The notes under the pieces are model-generated. The model worked only from the letters and a program-made list of their open reading frames with translations. It was not told the origin of the DNA and did no database searches. Position numbers and translations under genes: made by a program. A stretch of 6,707 nt of DNA from Desulfobacterales bacterium (lineage in GTDB: Bacteria; Desulfobacterota; Desulfobacteria; Desulfobacterales; RPRI01), in contig JAUYEO010000275.1 in assembly GCA_030689795.1 (NCBI GenBank), positions 1 to 6,707 of the forward strand, read 5' to 3'. Shown here piece after piece: positions 1 through 6,624 of this stretch; positions within the stretch are counted from its first letter, which is position 1, and every line of letters begins with the position of its first letter.

Positions 1-958
1 GTCGTGCATTCATTGGGGTATGCGTCGTGAAAACCGTTGACTGGTGAGCAATTTCAAGTGCGGTTTTCAGATCTACTTTGAATTTTGAAATGTTTTGAGA
101 GAGACGTTCAATACTTGCAAAAGTGCAGTGACCCTCGTTCAAGTGGATTATGGACGGGAAGATGCCCATTGCTGATAGAGCGCGCATTCCGCCTACTCCA
201 AGAAGGACTTCCTGCGCTAAACGTTTATATTGGTTTGCGGGATATAAATTTGCTGTTATTTCCCTTATTTCAGGAGAATTCTCAGGCAGGTCCGTGTCAA
301 GTAAAAAAAGAGAGACCCGTCCGACCATCAGCTTCCAAACCTGGGCACGGATACCGCCGTTAGGCCCGTTAATATTTACTAAGAGCTCTTTTCCCGATAC
401 ATCAAGGGCTCTTTCAACCGGAAAAGTATAAAGATCTGCTTCCGGATATTCTTCCTGCTGCATTCCGTCTATGTTAAGAAACTGCCTGAAGTATCCCCGC
501 CTGTACAGAAGGCTTACTCCTGTTAAAGGAAGCATCAGGTCGGAGGCGGCTTTCATATGATCTCCTGCGAGTATTCCAAGACCGCCGGCAAAAAGGGGGA
601 GGCATTCGTGGATGCCGAATTCCATCGAAAAATACGCTATATTTCCGCCTGGTCCTACCGGCGAATCGGAAAGAATCTCTTTCGGAAGGAGAGCGCTTTC
701 AAAGTTTTCTTTAACCCGTTTCTGGTGAGCAAGAAAACCCTCGTCAAAAGAAAGCTCTTCGAGCCGTTCCTTTGGAAGTAAGGTTGAAAAAACAATCGGA
801 TTTCTTCCTGAATCTCTCCAGAGTTTCGGATCTATTCTTCTGAATAATTCCTTGGCATCGTGCTGCCAGCTCCACCAGAGATTGCGTGATAATACATCCA
901 AAAAAGAAAGAGGTTCCGGTATTGTCGGAAAAACCTGAAAAGGCTGTAAGTATTTCAT
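1..958 (-). CDS. glgP: Alpha-glucan (glycogen/maltodextrin) phosphorylase, N-terminal part, cut by the left window edge
   Basis: Cytoplasmic PLP enzyme of family GT35 that cleaves terminal alpha-1,4-glucosyl units with phosphate to give glucose-1-phosphate. Reading from ATG at 958-956 gives 319 uninterrupted codons. Residues about 15-90 (RNLWWSW near 26, FRRIDPKLW near 39, RNPIVF near 52) fit the N-terminal DUF3417 domain of the short bacterial/archaeal phosphorylases. Then come family motifs: AYFSMEFGIHECLP (108-121), GGLGILAGDHMKAASD (125-140), LYRRGYFRQ (151-159), LLDTDLPENSP (219-229), HLNEGHCTFASIERL (272-286) and VFTTHTP (309-315). The PLP lysine and catalytic C-terminal half lie beyond the edge, so activity cannot be judged. 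The start is supported by AAGGA at 972-968, nine bases upstream. It follows the debranching gene on the same strand after a 190-base gap filled by a repeat, so co-transcription is possible but unproven. The two activities act together on glycogen. Family assignment is secure; preference for glycogen or maltodextrin is not readable. Confidence 0.93.
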   Translation of the reverse strand, partial: MKYLQPFQVFPTIPEPLSFLDVLSRNLWWSWQHDAKELFRRIDPKLWRDSGRNPIVFSTLLPKERLEELSFDEGFLAHQKRVKENFESALLPKEILSDSPVGPGGNIAYFSMEFGIHECLPLFAGGLGILAGDHMKAASDLMLPLTGVSLLYRRGYFRQFLNIDGMQQEEYPEADLYTFPVERALDVSGKELLVNINGPNGGIRAQVWKLMVGRVSLFLLDTDLPENSPEIREITANLYPANQYKRLAQEVLLGVGGMRALSAMGIFPSIIHLNEGHCTFASIERLSQNISKFKVDLKTALEIAHQSTVFTTHTPMNAR

Positions 959-991
959 TTTATAGGGTCCTTGAAGAAAGAATCATGGTTT

Positions 992-1154
992 TGCAACTAC
1001 TCAGCCGCAGATCTACGCTGATCATCACCGATATTTTTTCGTAACTGCTCAGGCGGATAGACTGTAGGTGTTTAGGCTGTAGGCTTTTAGCTAACAGCCC
1101 ATAGCCTAATCTATCTGCGTTCATCTGTGTGAATCTGTGGCTGAATAGTTACGA
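992..1154. repeat. Nested inverted-repeat element filling the gap between the debranching gene and glgP
   Basis: The ends are imperfect inverted copies. Plus-strand 993-1032 and the complement of 1152-1113 agree at about 28 of 40 positions (best part: AACTA-TCAGCC-CAGAT). The end motif occurs three times: TGCAACTACTCAGCC at 992-1006, CGTAACTGCTCAGGC at 1040-1054, and inverted CGTAACTATTCAGCC at 1153-1139. The core 1073-1108 is a near-perfect palindrome centred between 1090 and 1091: TAGGCTGTAGGCT pairs with AGCCCATAGCCTA, with TTAGCTAA at the tip. Right of it are repeated blocks of the CTGCGTTCATCTGTGTGAAT type. There is no ORF of note. It looks like a small non-coding interspersed element (MITE- or REP-like), and its right end covers the debranching gene's TAA stop (1151-1149). 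Mobility is inference; no clear target duplication was identified. Confidence 0.6.
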
Positions 1155-4100
1155 TTGTAAAAGTTTTGTCCGGACGCGTAATGCTTCGCTTGCTCCCCAT
1201 GCCTGTGCATCGCATCCTCTTGCTTTGTGCGGATAATCCCCGTCAAGAATTTCCGGAATATGACCGGTGCACCCGTAACTTATAAGCTCAACAGCGGAGG
1301 AAAGCAAAGATAAAGCGGTATCTTTTGATTCTGCTCCGTATACCTCAACCCACGCCTCGCAAAAAGAGGGAAAAAGCCATGTCCAGGCCGTTCCATTATG
1401 ATAAGCCGGTTTACGCATGGTGTCTTCATCTCCCGCATATATTCCCTGGTATGGATAAAAGGGGTTATTTAATACAGTGTTGTTATGTTTTATTTCGAGT
1501 GGGCGGGAAACGGGTCTGTCTGCAAGGCTTCTGATTGCGCCGGGAACAAGAAGCTCCTCACAGGCGGAAAGGATATTTCTGCAAAGGTCATAATCCGTAA
1601 CTGCGCCGAGAGTTACAGCAAGAAGCTGGTTCGGTCTCAGGGCGTCGTCGGGTTCAGCCCCGCGAGCCGGAACTCCGGGGCGGGCATAAAGGCAGTCTGC
1701 AAGATAGCCTTCCCTGGTCGTAAAGAGATCGCAGATTGATTTTTGAACTTTTGCTGCAAGAGCGCACCATTTGACTGCCGGATCAGGGGAATCGATTTCG
1801 GAAAGGAATGAAAGCGCTTTATGCCAGAGGGCCTGAATCTCAACAGGATAGCCTTCTCTTGGAGTGCCTGCGGGATAATTGGTGTCCATCCATGTGAAAT
1901 GAGCCGGACTGAATATCAGGCCGGAATCATTGTCCATGTATATTCCGTTAGGTGTTCCGGATATCAGGCTTGTTGCAATGGAAACAAGTATAGTGCGGAT
2001 ACTTCTGCCGGCAGCTTTCCGGTCAAGAAAAGCGTCTTTTCCTTCCGCTCTGATTAAATCGCAGCATGCAAGAAAAAGCCACAAAGGCGCATCTGAAGTG
2101 TCTCTGTTTCCTGCATCGCATCCGATCATCATGTTTGGAATAGTCCCGTCTTTTTCAAACCGGGCAAAGTGTTTAATTACAAGCTCCGCTTCTTTGAGTT
2201 TTCCTGCCGCAATCATACCCCTTGTAAAAATAAGAGAATCACGACCCCAGTCCAAAAACCACGGGTATCCCGCGATTATGGATTTGTAAGCCCCTCTTTC
2301 TGTGATGTAATGGTCAAGAACGTGAGTCAAAGCATCTTCAATTTTCAATTCAATTTTCAACGATGAAGATTGTTTTGTATGGGATGTATCCGGTTTATTT
2401 TCTTTTTTATCACCGACACAGGCGTACAGAACAGCCTCTTCATCTCCTTTTAAGAAGGTGTCGAAGTAGCCGGGGCTGAAAAGATCCGAGTCCGGATCAA
2501 GCCCTCTTTCAGCTTCTAAAGATCTGTGCACCATATACTGCCATTCCGGTTCGGAAACAAAGCGGCCTTTTGATAAATTGACCGAAAGCCCTTTCCCGCC
2601 TTCCGGAGCAAATGAAAATCCGTCTGTCTTTATCGATACGGCTTTCGGCCAGGAGTGTTCCGGGCCTTGAAATGCCTTGGTTGTATCGTGAAAATTGCGG
2701 TATTCTACATCCGGTCTCAATATAAGTTTAATTGCTTTCTCGTCTGATAACCGCCTGTCTCCGCTCCCGGCTGACAATCGTTTGAAAGTAAGGCGGATTG
2801 CATTTTCACCGGTTACCATGTGAATCTTTATATCGAAAAAAATGTGTTCACCCTGGCCGGTTGGTACGCGGTAATGCCAGAGCCCGCCATCTTTGCAGTC
2901 AAACTCAAAGGAATCGAGGCAATCAAGACATATGTCCTGAGAAAAACCCTGAAAGACAATCCATGCACGGCATCTTGTGAAAGTGATCAAGCGGTCCACA
3001 GGATATTCATTATGAATATTTGCGGCAATAAGGGCGTCGTATTTGCTGTTCAAAGTACACCATGAAACGGGAACATGCAGCATGGCGCCGCGTCCGTTTG
3101 TGTCCAGAAAGACGATTGGGTTTTTAAGCAGTTCAATGCGTGTGAAGGATCTTTTTACTCGTACATTTTCCGGTTCTGAAAGAAAAAGAAGAGAAGCTTC
3201 GGCATGTTTTGTCCGGCCCGGATCGTAAACTGTAAGCTTAATGGTTAACCGATGGTGTTCGGACGGGGTTTGAATCGGAGAAAAAAGGGCAAAGAAAGAA
3301 CCGTCCCGGCGGGGCAGGCTCTCTTCCTGGGATAAAACACGGTCACGGTTTATTATGCGGGACAGAAATGGCTTATCCGCCACAACCAGCAGGAAGTGAC
3401 CGGGCGGTATCATAACCTCTCTTTTGAGATCTTTCGGCCAGCGCCAGACTATTACACGTGTTTCTTTGGTAAATGGATTCAGGCTCCTGCAGAATTCAAG
3501 CGGGTTGTCTGAAAGTAAATCCGCCTGGCTTTCGACGTCCAATTCTCCTATATCATTATACCCGTTATATAACCTGAAAACTTCAAGGGCTTTTACCCTC
3601 ATTTTCTGCCGCGTAACTTTTTCAGGCGGAATAAAATTATTACCCGCTTTAACTTTTATAAGATCTAAATCTCTTTCATCCGCTGATAAACATAAGACCC
3701 TGCCCGGACCAAGCAAATACGAATTGATTTTTCCTGAGGATTCTATTTTGATTCTATCTGATGTAATTAAATCAAAGTAAGCCGTTCCACCCATTCCTGC
3801 TTTTTGAGCGTTCCAGGAAGTCGTCGTTTTATTGTTGTCATCAAGATTTACGACTATAAGAAGCTTTTTCCCTGTCGGAAGATGATGGCGAAGCAGAACC
3901 ATATGATTTCCGGAGCCCTGCCCGATCAAGCTTAAAGCTGTTTTGTCGGAAAATGCAGGATGGGTTTTCAAGATATCTGAAAGCCGTTTTAAATGCTCAA
4001 CCTGATTATCTTTTGCGCCCCAGTTAAGGGAAGATGCACCGTGCACATCGATCTTTTCTACAGCAAGCCATTCCACTCCGTTTGCAAAACCGAAAGATCC

Positions 4101-5432
4101 TTCCGGAGAAGAAAGAGCAGACAGAGCGGTTCGCATCAGGGCATACGTTTTCGAGCGGGAAGCAAGCCTGTCGTTGTCATGCGTTTCGGCAAAGTGCACA
4201 AGAATCCCGTCTTCACCGGAAATGCCGATTGCACCGGGAAGATAATTTTCTATCTGGCCGCGATCGTAATTTTGAAACAATTCGGAGTAGGCCCAGTTAA
4301 AATTGCCTGCATTCAGGATATCCCGTGTTACCGATATTTTTCCACCAAGTCCTTCAAGCAGGAAAATGGTATCCGGGAACTGTTCCCTGACCGAAGAGAC
4401 GATGAACCGCCAGGCAGGAACGGGAATCATGTAGCCGGCATCACAGCGGAAGCCGTCGACTCCCCTGCGGCACCAGGTCAGGAATACATCTGCCATATAT
4501 TTCCAAAGATCCTTTTTTGAGTAGTTGAGCATTGTGAGGTCTTCCCAGCGCACACCCCATGCGCCGGGGACTTCGATACGCCCGTCATTGCCGCGCACGA
4601 GCCACTCCGGATGGGTTTCGTGCAGGGAGGCTCCCCACCCCGTGTGATTAATGGCGATATCTATGAAGATTTTTGCGCTGCGCTCATGAACGGCATCAAC
4701 CAGTTCGATGAATTGTTCAAGAGGAGTTGCGCGGGTATCGAATTCAGCCAACGCGGGATCGACAGATGTAAAACCTAAAGCTGCGAAAGGGCTTCCGAAA
4801 CGGCCCATGCGGGCGTATGTCGTTGGAGTGGGGTTAATCGGAAGAAGCTGAATGATTCTTATTCCCAGCATGCCTATAATAAAATCGAGTTCCCGGATGA
4901 GATCGCGGAAGGTTCCCGATTTAGGGATTACGGTATATCCTTTCCCGTCAAGGTTTTGAATCCATTTTTCTTCCGTTGGGTTTGGGAGGCCCCCGCCGTC
5001 TTTGTTGGGACCGAACTGCCGCACGAAGGCATTGTAAATAATGTTGGCGCAACAGGTGCCTGCCGGTTCCACATTGATTATGGTATTTGTGCCTTCGGGC
5101 CAGACAGGATTTACATCGCCTTCTTTTAAAAAGAAGCATTTTGCTTCAAAATGCCCGACTTCGCATAAAGGAACCGTTATCCGGAAAGATACTTCACCGA
5201 TCTTCTTCATGGGAAGGTCGAACCAACCCCTTCCAAGAGGCGGCTCATCGTAAAGGACTTCTCTTATTATTTCGTTCCTTCCGGTTCCGGCATGACCAAG
5301 ATTTGTGCGGAGCCAGGCGCTTCCTTTCAGAGGAGCCGGAAGTGTTAAAATAAAAGTCTGTATATCACCCTTAAACATCAAGATATGGGTTCCCGGAGAC
5401 GGATTTTGTGATCCCCGGAATAAATTTTCCAT
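1149..5432 (-). CDS. Bifunctional glycogen debranching enzyme: GH13 alpha-amylase-type domain fused to GDE_N/GDE_C (GH133) amylo-alpha-1,6-glucosidase
   Basis: A 1427-residue cytoplasmic protein (no signal peptide or membrane segment) predicted to trim phosphorylase-limit glycogen. Numbering is from ATG 5432-5430. A beta-rich domain (about 10-125) precedes a GH13 barrel (about 165-490) with all four signatures: DIAINH (D258, H263), GFRCD (nucleophile D331), FLLEG (acid/base E360) and ETHDND (D419). Beta-rich regions follow to about 765. A GDE_N-like domain starts near 765 (TNGRG 778-782, SKYDALIAA 796-804). GDE_C spans about 1033-1420: WFLDWGRDS (1058-1066), DTSDAPLW (1111), TWMDTNY (1180), REGYPVEIQALW (1192-1203), LRPNQ (1265), HNGTAWTW (1345). 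Known family roles suggest glucan transfer by GH13 and alpha-1,6-glucosidase by GDE_C; joint action is inferred. TTG at 5438 would also be in frame, but GAGGAA at 5447-5442 sits nine bases from the ATG and only three from the TTG, so ATG is preferred. That site lies in the last codons of moaB, implying coupling. GH13 subfamily not assigned. Confidence 0.92.
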   Translation of the reverse strand: MENLFRGSQNPSPGTHILMFKGDIQTFILTLPAPLKGSAWLRTNLGHAGTGRNEIIREVLYDEPPLGRGWFDLPMKKIGEVSFRITVPLCEVGHFEAKCFFLKEGDVNPVWPEGTNTIINVEPAGTCCANIIYNAFVRQFGPNKDGGGLPNPTEEKWIQNLDGKGYTVIPKSGTFRDLIRELDFIIGMLGIRIIQLLPINPTPTTYARMGRFGSPFAALGFTSVDPALAEFDTRATPLEQFIELVDAVHERSAKIFIDIAINHTGWGASLHETHPEWLVRGNDGRIEVPGAWGVRWEDLTMLNYSKKDLWKYMADVFLTWCRRGVDGFRCDAGYMIPVPAWRFIVSSVREQFPDTIFLLEGLGGKISVTRDILNAGNFNWAYSELFQNYDRGQIENYLPGAIGISGEDGILVHFAETHDNDRLASRSKTYALMRTALSALSSPEGSFGFANGVEWLAVEKIDVHGASSLNWGAKDNQVEHLKRLSDILKTHPAFSDKTALSLIGQGSGNHMVLLRHHLPTGKKLLIVVNLDDNNKTTTSWNAQKAGMGGTAYFDLITSDRIKIESSGKINSYLLGPGRVLCLSADERDLDLIKVKAGNNFIPPEKVTRQKMRVKALEVFRLYNGYNDIGELDVESQADLLSDNPLEFCRSLNPFTKETRVIVWRWPKDLKREVMIPPGHFLLVVADKPFLSRIINRDRVLSQEESLPRRDGSFFALFSPIQTPSEHHRLTIKLTVYDPGRTKHAEASLLFLSEPENVRVKRSFTRIELLKNPIVFLDTNGRGAMLHVPVSWCTLNSKYDALIAANIHNEYPVDRLITFTRCRAWIVFQGFSQDICLDCLDSFEFDCKDGGLWHYRVPTGQGEHIFFDIKIHMVTGENAIRLTFKRLSAGSGDRRLSDEKAIKLILRPDVEYRNFHDTTKAFQGPEHSWPKAVSIKTDGFSFAPEGGKGLSVNLSKGRFVSEPEWQYMVHRSLEAERGLDPDSDLFSPGYFDTFLKGDEEAVLYACVGDKKENKPDTSHTKQSSSLKIELKIEDALTHVLDHYITERGAYKSIIAGYPWFLDWGRDSLIFTRGMIAAGKLKEAELVIKHFARFEKDGTIPNMMIGCDAGNRDTSDAPLWLFLACCDLIRAEGKDAFLDRKAAGRSIRTILVSIATSLISGTPNGIYMDNDSGLIFSPAHFTWMDTNYPAGTPREGYPVEIQALWHKALSFLSEIDSPDPAVKWCALAAKVQKSICDLFTTREGYLADCLYARPGVPARGAEPDDALRPNQLLAVTLGAVTDYDLCRNILSACEELLVPGAIRSLADRPVSRPLEIKHNNTVLNNPFYPYQGIYAGDEDTMRKPAYHNGTAWTWLFPSFCEAWVEVYGAESKDTALSLLSSAVELISYGCTGHIPEILDGDYPHKARGCDAQAWGASEALRVRTKLLQS
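2337..2360. repeat. In-frame 12-base tandem duplication in the linker of the debranching protein
   Basis: TTCAATTTTCAA occurs twice in perfect tandem (2337-2348 and 2349-2360). Read on the minus strand it encodes LKIE-LKIE, residues 1025-1032 of the debranching protein. This lies at the end of a polar, low-complexity linker (about 1008-1030, rich in K, S, T, D) just before the GDE_C catalytic domain. The unit is four codons, so gain or loss of a copy would keep the frame. It looks like a recent slippage duplication in a region under little constraint. Confidence 0.85.
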
Positions 5433-5438
5433 GATCAA

Positions 5439-5945
5439 TTATTCCTCGAAAGCATGTTTTACAAGATGCCCCAGCTCAGGAAATATCAAAGCCTTGCACG
5501 CAAGTTTGCAGGCTTTCAGGCTACCCGGCATGCAAAATACTATGGTTTTTCCGATAACTCCAGCTGTGGCGCGGGATAATAGCGCTGCAGAGTCTATCTC
5601 TTCAAAACTAAGCTGACAGAAAAGAGGACCGAACGCAGTAAGTTCTTTTTCAAATAAAGGGCGCACGGCTTCGATTGTAACATCTCTGCTGCTGATCCCG
5701 GTGCCTCCCGTCAATAAAAGGGCTTGCGGATTCAGGTCATGAATAGCTTTCCGGATTGTTTCCGTTATTCTGTAAACAGCATCAGGGACAACCTGATAGA
5801 AGACAACGTCATGACCTTCGTTTATCGCAGTTTTTTTTATCCAGCCTCCGCTTTCGTCGTTTTCTTCAGACCTTGTCGTTGAAACTGAAATGACGCCTAT
5901 TCGGATTCTACCTGGGGCATTTTTTTTGTGTTCGTTTACGCCCAT
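5439..5945 (-). CDS. moaB: MoaB/MogA-family molybdopterin-binding protein
   Basis: A 168-residue soluble protein of the MoCF_biosynth fold. In known members the family binds molybdopterin and adenylylates it with ATP before molybdate insertion. Visible signatures: a first beta strand RIGVISVST (15-23), then DESG (30-33), TGGTG (79-83) followed by RDVT with the conserved acidic D88, LSFEEIDSAALLSRATAG (112-129), MPGS (139-142) and FPELGHLVKH at the C-terminus. Length is normal for MoaB. One segment is unusual: the common PGFGELFR stretch reads TAFGPLFC here (103-110), losing a glycine, an acidic residue and an arginine. The start ATG at 5945-5943 has AAGGA (5956-5952) six bases upstream, inside the final codons of pyrR; the gap to pyrR is three bases. 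Its stop lies six bases before the debranching gene. No other molybdenum-cofactor gene is in the window, so the cofactor role rests on family membership alone. MoaB versus MogA orthology is uncertain. Confidence 0.9.
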   Translation of the reverse strand: MGVNEHKKNAPGRIRIGVISVSTTRSEENDESGGWIKKTAINEGHDVVFYQVVPDAVYRITETIRKAIHDLNPQALLLTGGTGISSRDVTIEAVRPLFEKELTAFGPLFCQLSFEEIDSAALLSRATAGVIGKTIVFCMPGSLKACKLACKALIFPELGHLVKHAFEE

Positions 5946-5948
5946 AAT

Positions 5949-6485
5949 TTATCCTTTTTCCAATACGACCTGGTCGATTCCATCATGTTCGGACAAAAGC
6001 ACATTTACTGTTTCAAGTCTCCTTGTCGCAACATGTTTGCCGACATAGTTTGCCTGAACAGGCAGCTCTCTATGCCCTCTATCGACAAGGACGGCCAGCT
6101 CTATACGGTCCGGCCTTCCGTAATCCATGATCGCATCCATTGCAGCTCTTATTGTTCTGCCGGTAAAGAGTACATCATCGACAAGAACTATCTGCTTTTC
6201 ATCAATGGAAAAGAAAATATCGGTGGCCTGGACTACCGGATGATGGCTTATTCTGGTCCAATCGTCCCGGTAAAGAGTGATATCGATTACACCGGCAGGT
6301 ATTTCAATCCCTTCAATTTTCTTTATTAAAGATTGTATCCTTCTGGCGAGAAAAACACCGCGAGTCTGGATTCCTATAAGGGATAAATTCCCGGTACCCT
6401 TGTGAACCTCGAGTATTTCATGTGTAATTCTGGTGATAATACGCTCTATATCCGCTGCATCAAGTATTGGATATGATTTTTTCAT
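5949..6485 (-). CDS. pyrR: PyrR: pyrimidine operon regulator / uracil phosphoribosyltransferase family
   Basis: A 178-residue type I phosphoribosyltransferase of the PyrR family, at the family's usual length (about 180). Signatures: IGIQTRG (37-43, binding loop), DITLYRDD (68-75), the PRPP-binding motif VLVDDVLFTGRT (100-111) with adjacent D103-D104, VLVDRGHRELP (132-142), YVGK (147-150) and a C-terminal DGIDQVVL. In Bacillus PyrR binds uridine nucleotides and pyr mRNA to control attenuation, and has weak uracil phosphoribosyltransferase activity. Whether this protein controls RNA cannot be told. No pyr biosynthetic gene is present, and no convincing PyrR-binding hairpin was found in its leader. 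The start ATG at 6485-6483 is preceded by GGAG (6494-6491) five bases upstream. It is the first gene of the tight pyrR-moaB-debranching run, and a promoter candidate lies about 80 bases upstream. Confidence 0.95.
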   Translation of the reverse strand: MKKSYPILDAADIERIITRITHEILEVHKGTGNLSLIGIQTRGVFLARRIQSLIKKIEGIEIPAGVIDITLYRDDWTRISHHPVVQATDIFFSIDEKQIVLVDDVLFTGRTIRAAMDAIMDYGRPDRIELAVLVDRGHRELPVQANYVGKHVATRRLETVNVLLSEHDGIDQVVLEKG

Positions 6486-6505
6486 GGCTTCTCCGGTATC
6501 GGTCT

Positions 6506-6527
6506 GGTAAGGTTGATGAGCTTTACC
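6506..6527 (-). promoter_or_regulatory. Small hairpin in the pyrR leader
   Basis: GGTAA at 6506-6510 pairs with TTACC at 6523-6527, with 12 bases between them, about 20 bases upstream of the pyrR start. The stem is short and AU-rich, with no following U-run. It may form in the leader transcript, but there is no match to a known attenuator or riboswitch. Weak call. Confidence 0.2.
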
Positions 6528-6562
6528 TTATATGATAATAACTAATATAAATAACATAAATT

Positions 6563-6590
6563 ATTATATGACGATCTCGTAAAAAGTCAT
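6563..6590 (-). promoter_or_regulatory. Candidate sigma-70 promoter for the pyrR operon
   Basis: On the minus strand a consensus -10 TATAAT (6568-6563) lies 16 bases after ATGACT (6590-6585), which matches TTGACA at four of six positions. Transcription would start near 6556, giving a leader of about 70 bases to the pyrR ATG. The surrounding 6528-6570 is strongly AT-rich. A short inverted repeat, ATGAC at 6568-6572 and GTCAT at 6586-6590, frames the spacer and could be an operator or simply part of the neighbouring repeat. A second, weaker -10-like TATCAT lies nearer the gene, so the exact start is uncertain. Confidence 0.45.
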
Positions 6591-6624
6591 ATGCGAACGG
6601 ATTTGAGATTTTTGGGAAATAGAT

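Noticed and set aside
85..781. Plus-strand ORFs at the left end
   Set aside because: They are antisense to the phosphorylase reading frame, which is continuous and full of family motifs from 958 to the edge.
1073..1108. Intrinsic terminator after the debranching gene
   Set aside because: The palindrome is strong, but neither strand has a T-run after it. It is better described as the core of the repeat element.
992..1154. CRISPR array
   Set aside because: The repeated units differ in orientation and spacing and have no uniform spacers.
1930..2289. 119-codon plus-strand ORF
   Set aside because: It is antisense to conserved GDE_C motifs; the minus-strand frame explains the sequence.
3993..4520. 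175-codon plus-strand ORF opposite the debranching gene
   Set aside because: It lies wholly opposite the GH13 coding region, shows no recognisable motif, and has the mixed composition of an antisense shadow.
5928..6329. 133-codon plus-strand ORF over pyrR
   Set aside because: It is antisense to pyrR, whose motifs are unambiguous; no domain was recognised in the plus-strand translation.
6486..6502. PyrR-binding RNA motif in the pyrR leader (a CGGAGA loop resembling the CNGNGA loop of pyr attenuators)
   Set aside because: The six loop bases fit, but the flanking bases do not pair into the required stem, and the match coincides with the Shine-Dalgarno sequence.
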